From positions 2,627,570 through 2,691,569 of the forward strand of contig NZ_JAFJYC010000001.1 in assembly GCF_018777395.1 (NCBI RefSeq): a DNA stretch of 64,000 nucleotides, given 5' to 3'. The position numbers were made by a program, and so were the translations under genes. The DNA is from Candidatus Sodalis endolongispinus. GTDB taxonomy: Bacteria; Pseudomonadota; Gammaproteobacteria; Enterobacterales; Enterobacteriaceae. The notes under the pieces were generated by a model. The model worked only from the letters and a program-made list of their open reading frames with translations. It made no database searches and was not told the DNA's origin. Within the stretch, counting starts at the first letter, position 1. Every line of letters starts with the position of its first letter. Positions 58,750 to 64,000 of the stretch are shown in pieces.

Positions 58750-59766
58750 TTAATCCGGATAGCCGTTTGGGTGCCGGGATTGCCAGTGCCAGGTGTCGCT
58801 GACCATGTCGTCCAGCGTCCGGCTGACCCGCCAGTGCAATTCCCGCGCGGCCTTTTCCGGCGCAGCCCAATAGGCGGCCAGATCGCCATCGCGGCTGGGG
58901 GCGAAATGGTACGCTAAAGGCTTGCCGCAAGCCTGGCTGAACGCCGCTACCACGTCGAGCACGCTATGGCCTTTGCCTGTGCCCAGATTATAAATATGCA
59001 CGCCGGGTCGGTCGCGTAAGGTGGTCAGCGCCGCAAGATGGCCGTCGGCCAGATCCAACACATGAATATAGTCGCGCCCGCCGGTGCCGTCCGGCGTTGG
59101 AAAATCATTGCCAAAAATGGCCAGCGACGGGCGACGTCCCACCGCGACCTGGGCAATAAATGGCATCAGGTTATTTGGCGGGCCTTGGGGATCTTCACCC
59201 ATCTCGCCCGAGTGATGGGCGCCGACCGGATTAAAATAGCGCAGCAGACTGACGCTCCAGCGGGGATCGGCATGTTGCAGATCCTGCAAAATCTCTTCCA
59301 CCATCAATTTGCTGCGGCCGTAGGGGCTGGCAGGGCGGCCGGTGGGCAGACTTTCGTCGTAAGGGACCACCGGCTGATCACCGTAGACGGTGGCCGAGGA
59401 ACTGAAAATCAGATTAAAGATACCGGCTTCCCGCATGGCTTCCACCAGCGCGAGGGTGCCGTAAACGTTATTGTCATAATAGTCTATCGGCTGGCTGACC
59501 GATTCCCCTACCGCCTTCAGACCGGCGAAATGGATCACGGCATCAATATCGTGCTCGGCGAAGATTTGCGCCAGCAACCGTTGATCGCGTATGTCGCCCT
59601 GATAAAACGCCGGCGTGTGGCCGCTCAGCTGAGCAATAGCCGACATGACGGATCGCTTGCTATTCGATAAATTGTCGATAATGACCGGTGTTATGCCTGC
59701 AGCGATGAGCTGTAAACAGGTGTGACTGCCGATGTAACCGCTACCACCTGTAACCAGGATTGACAT
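58750..59766 (-). CDS. galE: UDP-glucose 4-epimerase GalE
   Basis: This 338-residue NAD-dependent epimerase interconverts UDP-glucose and UDP-galactose. GGSGYIGSHT is the NAD loop; the catalytic Tyr-x3-Lys is in SPYGRSKLM, with Ser in FSSSATVYG. It is intact, while the three genes after it in the operon are all broken. UDP-galactose for LPS or other glycans explains why it is kept. Confidence 0.97.
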   Translation of the reverse strand: MSILVTGGSGYIGSHTCLQLIAAGITPVIIDNLSNSKRSVMSAIAQLSGHTPAFYQGDIRDQRLLAQIFAEHDIDAVIHFAGLKAVGESVSQPIDYYDNNVYGTLALVEAMREAGIFNLIFSSSATVYGDQPVVPYDESLPTGRPASPYGRSKLMVEEILQDLQHADPRWSVSLLRYFNPVGAHHSGEMGEDPQGPPNNLMPFIAQVAVGRRPSLAIFGNDFPTPDGTGGRDYIHVLDLADGHLAALTTLRDRPGVHIYNLGTGKGHSVLDVVAAFSQACGKPLAYHFAPSRDGDLAAYWAAPEKAARELHWRVSRTLDDMVSDTWHWQSRHPNGYPD

Positions 59767-60119
59767 AGTTCAACTCCCTCCGTTTTTACTGCATTACCGT
59801 AGCATGAGCACGTCACAGAAAGAGTGATCATACCGCGATTTATGAAATAGATTACATTCATAGTAGCGCAGGAATAGGCGCGTGCGCCAGTGCCTCTGCG
59901 TCCCTCGGCGCAGGCCTGCCGCTGCGGGCTGCGGGGATAGGGATTAAGCGTGGTAGCGATTACATCGCGGACTAGGTAAGGCTTACATCAGGTTAAGACG
60001 TTGACCAGAATCGTTAGAGCCTTTGCGCCGGAGCTGAGCGGGGGGCGCCGTGCGATGGCGCCATGACGCGAGCGACAACCGGCGAGGGCGGTGAACCTGC
60101 CCGCCGGGGAGCCGCCGCC
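59767..60119. other. galE-modF intergenic region
   Basis: Holds the gal promoter region. No gene. An AT-rich stretch (59820-59870) precedes galE and probably contains its promoter. Confidence 0.5.
59950..59965. promoter_or_regulatory. GalR/GalS-type operator
   Basis: GTGGTAGCGATTACAT differs by one base from the E. coli internal gal operator as I recall it (GTGGTAGCGGTTACAT). It lies ~185 bp upstream of galE, so regulation was probably by GalR/GalS before the operon decayed. Confidence 0.6.
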
Positions 60120-61587
60120 TCAGGCGTTGAGCGTTTCCACTTGATACCGGTAGCGATCGGCGTCGGGGACGAAGGTCAGCCGGTGGGTAATACATTCCGG
60201 CGCATCTTCGGCATGATGGGAGACGAACAGCAATTGCGTGCTGCCCTGTCCAATCAAGACATCAATCCAGCGCCGCACCAATTGGCGGTTGAGCGGATCC
60301 AATCCCTGCAGCGGCTCATCAAGGATAAGCAACGCCGGATGTTTGACCAGCGCGCGGGCAATTAACGTCGGACGTTGCTGCCCCCAGGAGAGGCCGTGAA
60401 ACGCGTCGTCGGCCTGACTGTCGAGCCCGAGTAACCGCAGCCACTGGCGGGTCAACTGCTGCTGGCGCTCCGAGGCCGCCTGATACACGCCGATAGAATC
60501 AAAAAAACCCGACAAAATAACGCTGCGCGGGCTGGCGCTGACGCGGTAGTCCAAATGCAGGCTGCTGCTGACATAGCCGATATGCCGTTTGATATCCCAA
60601 ATGGTTTCGCCGCTGCCGCGCCGACGTCCGAAAAGGGTAAGATCATTGCTGTAACCCTGCGGATGATCGCCGGTGACCAAACTGAGCAGGGTGGATTTGC
60701 CGGCGCCGTTCGGGCCGACGATCTGCCAGTGCTGGCCCGGTACGACCTGCCAATTCAGATGATGCAAAATAGGTTGGTCCTGGTAAGACACCACGCCGTC
60801 GCGCAAGGTAATAAGCGGCTCGCCCGCCGGCAGCGAGGCCTGCTGCGGCGGGTCGGCTTCCGGCAGCGTCAGATCCTGCAGGGATTCCAAATGGGCCAAT
60901 TGTGCCACCAGCGCCTCCGCCAGCAGGCTCTGGCGGGAGCCGGTGCGGGTCAGGGCACAATCCACCAAAATACCCACCCGATCGATATAATTCGGAATAT
61001 CTTCAAACCGGTTGAGGATCAACACCAGCGTGCAGGCGCTGCCCGCCAGCCCGGCTAATCGTTCGCTTAACTGTTGACGCGAGGTGACGTCCAGGCCATC
61101 GAACTGCTCGTCCAGGATCAGTAAATCCTGGCGCGCCATCAACGCCTGACACAGCAGCACCTTGCGGGATTCACCGGTGGAGAGGTATTTGAAGCGTCGC
61201 GTCAGCAAAGGGCGGATGCCGAACTGACTCGCCAACTGTTGACACCGTTCATCGTCAGCGTCCTGCTGCTGGATAATTTCTGCCGCAGTGCTGCCGGTGT
61301 CGTCCTCGCCGGGACTGAGCAAGTCGGTATTGGCCCGCTGCCACTCTTCTTCTACCAAGCGCTGCACCTGTTCCAGCGACAGGCGGGCTATGCGCCGATA
61401 ATCCGTGTGTCGCCCGCCGGTCAATAAAGTCAGTTCGCCGGCCAGCGCGCGCCAGAGCGGATTTGCCGCTACCGTTGGCGCCAACAAAGGACAAGCTCTC
61501 TCCGGTGTGGATATGGACGTCATCAAGCGTAAGCGCACGGGTATCATTGAGGCGAAATGAACCTTGCGAAATTTGCAATGAAGTCAT
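60120..61587 (-). pseudogene. modF: ModF-like double ABC ATPase, frameshifted
   Basis: ATG 61587 (MTSLQISQGSFRLNDTRALT) reads into the first Walker A (GANGSGKSALAR), then two bases are missing from a GCGCGCGC run (61445-61452). The other frame continues LAGELTLLTGGRHTDY to the end at 60120, including LSTGESRKVLLCQALM, a second Walker A (GPNGAGKST) and LLILDEPLQGLD. The first Walker B reads LILDEQFDG with Gln for Pro. The downstream 475-codon frame alone lacks the first ATP loop. Confidence 0.88.
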
Positions 61588-61663
61588 TGATTGTTCCTTT
61601 AAGTGCAACGGTGAGTTCAGCATGGAAAATTTGCGCGGGGATGTCAATGGTGGGCGTCCGCCT

Positions 61664-62455
61664 TTAGCACAGCGTGGCGATGATCACTTGGTCAGAATTA
61701 AAATAGGCTGCTATGGGCTGGGGCGGCGATAACTTTTGCTTATCGGTTACCGCCGTTGGTACCGTGGCGCACAGTTGTTGGCCGCCGGGCAGGGCGATGA
61801 GCGCTTCGTCGTTTTCGTCGCCGCGCTCCAGATGAGTGAGGGTACCGTGCAGCACATTATCCGCCTGCGGCGCGGGCGTGCCGGTCGCGGCAAGGGAGAT
61901 CCAGGGCGCCTTGATTAATACCAGCACTTCTTTGCCTATCTCAAGCTGCAGGCGTTCGGAGCTATTTTCGGTTAGCGCGACGTTCAATTGACTGTGGCCG
62001 TCGGCCAGTTCGACCGTTACCTGCTGCTGCACCGGCCGGCGATTGCGGCTGACGATGGTGCCAAAAAACTGATTGCGGGCGCTGGTTTGTAGCGAGAAAC
62101 GCGAGATTGCCGCCAGCAGGCTGTCTAACGGCAGCGTATCGTCTTGCAAGACATCGAAGGCTTTTTGCTGGATCTGGCCCAGCAGGTCATAAAGCTGCAA
62201 CAGCCTTTCAGCATAACGGGTCAGGGTGGTGGTGCCGCCGCCTTTGCCGCCGGTCGCTCGCTCCACCAGCGTCTGTTCCGCAAGCGTGTTCATGGCATTG
62301 ATCGCATCCCAGGCGCTTTTGTAGCTGACGCCCGCCAGTTTTGCCCCCTGCATGATGGAGCCGGTGGCGCGGATCTGCTTAAGCAGTTCAATGCGGCGCG
62401 GGTCGGCAAACAAGTGCTGCCGGAGTTTCAATGTTAACAGAATCTCTGCCTGCAT
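61664..62455 (-). CDS. modE: Molybdate-responsive regulator ModE
   Basis: This 263-residue regulator has an N-terminal winged helix (IRATGSIMQGAKLAGVSYKS) and two molybdate-binding domains (TSARNQFFGTIVSRNRR and LIKAPWISLAATG). In E. coli it represses modABC and activates Mo enzymes. Here no modABC follows acrZ. Intact. Confidence 0.95.
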   Translation of the reverse strand: MQAEILLTLKLRQHLFADPRRIELLKQIRATGSIMQGAKLAGVSYKSAWDAINAMNTLAEQTLVERATGGKGGGTTTLTRYAERLLQLYDLLGQIQQKAFDVLQDDTLPLDSLLAAISRFSLQTSARNQFFGTIVSRNRRPVQQQVTVELADGHSQLNVALTENSSERLQLEIGKEVLVLIKAPWISLAATGTPAPQADNVLHGTLTHLERGDENDEALIALPGGQQLCATVPTAVTDKQKLSPPQPIAAYFNSDQVIIATLC

Positions 62456-62619
62456 GAGGAAACCTCGTGGCGTTAAAAGGAAAATTTTCGCTTATCCAAC
62501 GGGAAGCGGCAAATAATGCCGGTCGCGATAACATAAAAGGCCTAATCGCTGCAGCCAGAAACTGGAATAAAGGCAAGGAAGATAGCCATTATGCGCCAAC
62601 TCTACGCTATGAGGTAATA

Positions 62620-62796
62620 ATGCTTGAACTAATAGAAAGCCTGGCCATTGTCATTTTAATGGTGCCTGTCGTCATGGCGATTATCCTGGGTCTTATTTAC
62701 CTTCTGGGAGAGCTGTTTAATATCATCTCCAAGTTTGGTCAGCCAAAACAGCGCCGTCAGCCGAGAGATGATGTGAGGCCGGCTTCTCGCCAATAA
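62620..62796 (+). CDS. acrZ: AcrZ, small AcrAB-TolC accessory protein
   Basis: This 58-residue protein ([40 protein letters not shown]) is one membrane helix plus a basic tail. It binds AcrB and tunes substrate range. ATG 62620 is supported by a GAGGTAAT site. It is divergent from modE as in E. coli, with a longer tail than the E. coli protein (49 residues). Confidence 0.92.
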   Translation: MLELIESLAIVILMVPVVMAIILGLIYLLGELFNIISKFGQPKQRRQPRDDVRPASRQ

Positions 62797-63083
62797 GTTG
62801 ACGTCCGGCGTGCGTGTCCCTCCGCGCCGGTCAACGTGCGCCGCTGAAGGGCAAGGTCTGTCAGGAGCAAGCGGCCGTTTTCACCGGCCGCGCTGACCCG
62901 TGTCCCCCGTCACACCGTGCGCGTTTCTCACGCGGCGTTCGTATCCGCTCCTCATTTTTTCGTCCGTTTCGCCGCTATAATCACCGTCTTCGGGTATCAG
63001 CCCATGCCGGGGCTTTACACACCCGCCCTTGACGCATACTCTGTGGGCGTTTAATAAGTGTTTTAGTCATTAATGAGGATGTA
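62797..63083. other. acrZ-ddlA intergenic region, synteny break
   Basis: No gene. In E. coli modABC would follow acrZ; here ddlA does. The region should hold the ddlA promoter. Confidence 0.45.
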
Positions 63084-64000
63084 ATGGAACCACGGGAAAG
63101 CGGCAAACAACGGGTCGCGGTGCTGTTCGGCGGCCAGTCCACCGAGCATGAAGTGTCGTTGCGCTCATCGATGAACGTCATTCGCGCCATCGACCGGCAA
63201 AAATACGATTTGACGCTCATCGGGGTGGATAAACACGGACGCTGGACTCTATGCGACGAGCAGGACTATCTGCTTAATGCTGACGATCCCGCCGCCATCC
63301 GCCTGGCGCCGGCGCGGTGTTACCTGGCGGTGGTGCCCGGTCAGTCGGGTGCGCAACTGATTGATGCCGCCAATGGCCAGCCGTTGCCGTCGATAGATGT
63401 CGCTTTCTCGGTGTTGCACGGCGCCGGCGGTGAGGACGGGTCGGTGCAGGGTCTGCTGCGGGTGCTGAATATTCCTTACGCCGGGCCGGACGTGCTGGGC
63501 TCGGCGGTGTGTATGGACAAGGACATGACCAAGCGCGTCTTGCGCGACGCGGGGGTGCCGGTGACGCCGTCGGTAACGCTGCTGCGTTCGGGCAGTGCCG
63601 TGCCGGATGTCGACGCTATTATCGGCCGGCTGGGGCTGCCGCTGTTCATTAAACCCGCCAGCCAAGGATCTTCCGTCGGCGTGAGCAAGGTGACCGACCG
63701 CGCCGGCTTTGAGGCCGCGCTGACGCTGGCTTTCCGTTATGATGCCAAAGTGTTGGTGGAACAGGGGATAAGCGGGCGGGAAATCGAAACCGCCGTCTTG
63801 GGCAATGATTCACCTGAGGTCAGCGTTTGCGGTGAGATCCTCGCCAACGACGAATTTTACGCCTATGACACCAAATATCTCAAAGGCGCCAAGGCGGGAC
63901 TGGTTATCCCGGCGGCGCTGCCGGCGTCCGTCGCCGATGCCCTCCGGAAGATGGCCCGGGAGGCCTATTTGGCGCTGGGCTGCAGCGTGATGGCGCGGGT
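63084..64000 (+). CDS. ddlA: D-alanine--D-alanine ligase A (5' part)
   Basis: ATG 63084 after a TGAGGATG site; ~305 codons are visible and the gene runs past the window. It makes the D-Ala-D-Ala dipeptide of peptidoglycan. Motifs: VLFGGQSTEHEVSLRSS, SVLHGAGGEDGSVQGLLRV, CMDKDMTKRVLRDAG, KPASQGSSVGVSKV and YDTKYLKGAKAGLVIP. E. coli DdlA has TLGEDGS where this has AGGEDGS. The visible frame is intact. Confidence 0.96.
   Translation, partial: MEPRESGKQRVAVLFGGQSTEHEVSLRSSMNVIRAIDRQKYDLTLIGVDKHGRWTLCDEQDYLLNADDPAAIRLAPARCYLAVVPGQSGAQLIDAANGQPLPSIDVAFSVLHGAGGEDGSVQGLLRVLNIPYAGPDVLGSAVCMDKDMTKRVLRDAGVPVTPSVTLLRSGSAVPDVDAIIGRLGLPLFIKPASQGSSVGVSKVTDRAGFEAALTLAFRYDAKVLVEQGISGREIETAVLGNDSPEVSVCGEILANDEFYAYDTKYLKGAKAGLVIPAALPASVADALRKMAREAYLALGCSVMAR

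Overview
The window is enterobacterial chromosome. Several blocks keep the Escherichia coli gene order: lptA-lptB-rpoN-hpf-ptsN-rapZ-npr at the left, and tRNA-Lys/nadA ... zitB-ybgS-aroG-gpmA-galMKTE-modF-modE-acrZ at the right. GC-rich ancestral genes, very many single-lesion pseudogenes, IS2-type insertion sequences and a decaying prophage together point to a recently host-restricted symbiont of the Sodalis type (Sodalis glossinidius is the best guess). That name is an inference from memory of protein sequences, not from a search.

Layout. 1-4613: intact housekeeping operon for LPS transport, sigma-54, ribosome hibernation and nitrogen-PTS. 5030-14694: accessory stretch with an OmpX/Ail-type porin, a frameshifted MFS transporter beside intact aldA, two DUF2382 (YsnF/AvaK) stress proteins of which one has an in-frame stop, a yaiW homologue with an in-frame amber, yhbP, and a truncated unknown gene. 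14695-16015: IS copy 1. 16360-19000: a Zur-box-controlled zinc ABC importer with an extra 46-residue membrane protein. 19537-21309: a second PBP3/FtsI-like transpeptidase. 22002-23685: broken MFS and truncated MASE1 gene. 23686-24687: internally deleted IS copy 2.

24688-49029: a prophage read mostly on the minus strand. It has a Mu/P2-like contractile tail (sheath, tube, gpE/E+E' frameshift chaperone), HK97-like head genes, a lysis cassette with nested Rz/Rz1, lambdoid replication genes (O with an 11-iteron origin, DnaC, RusA, Dam, SSB, YqaJ exonuclease), a C4-like antisense RNA/antirepressor block interrupted by IS copy 3, and a repressor/Cox switch. It ends at an attR made of the 3' half of tRNA-Lys. 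The left end, the integrase and most tail genes are missing; IS copy 2 sits at the break. Most virion genes carry frameshifts or stops, so the prophage is cryptic.

49510-64000: nadA, a metallophosphoesterase, zitB (two ambers), ybgS (frameshift), aroG, gpmA, then galM, galK and galT all broken while galE stays intact. modF is frameshifted, modE and acrZ are intact, and a truncated ddlA runs off the end. The pattern fits loss of galactose catabolism with UDP-galactose synthesis kept for surface polysaccharide.

I did not find a convincingly new multi-gene system. The most unusual signals are the 15-bp target duplication around IS copy 3, the 11-iteron prophage origin coded inside O, the Zur-linked small membrane protein, the recurrent loss of one A from coding-strand A-runs, and a remnant of a second aldehyde dehydrogenase beside aldA.
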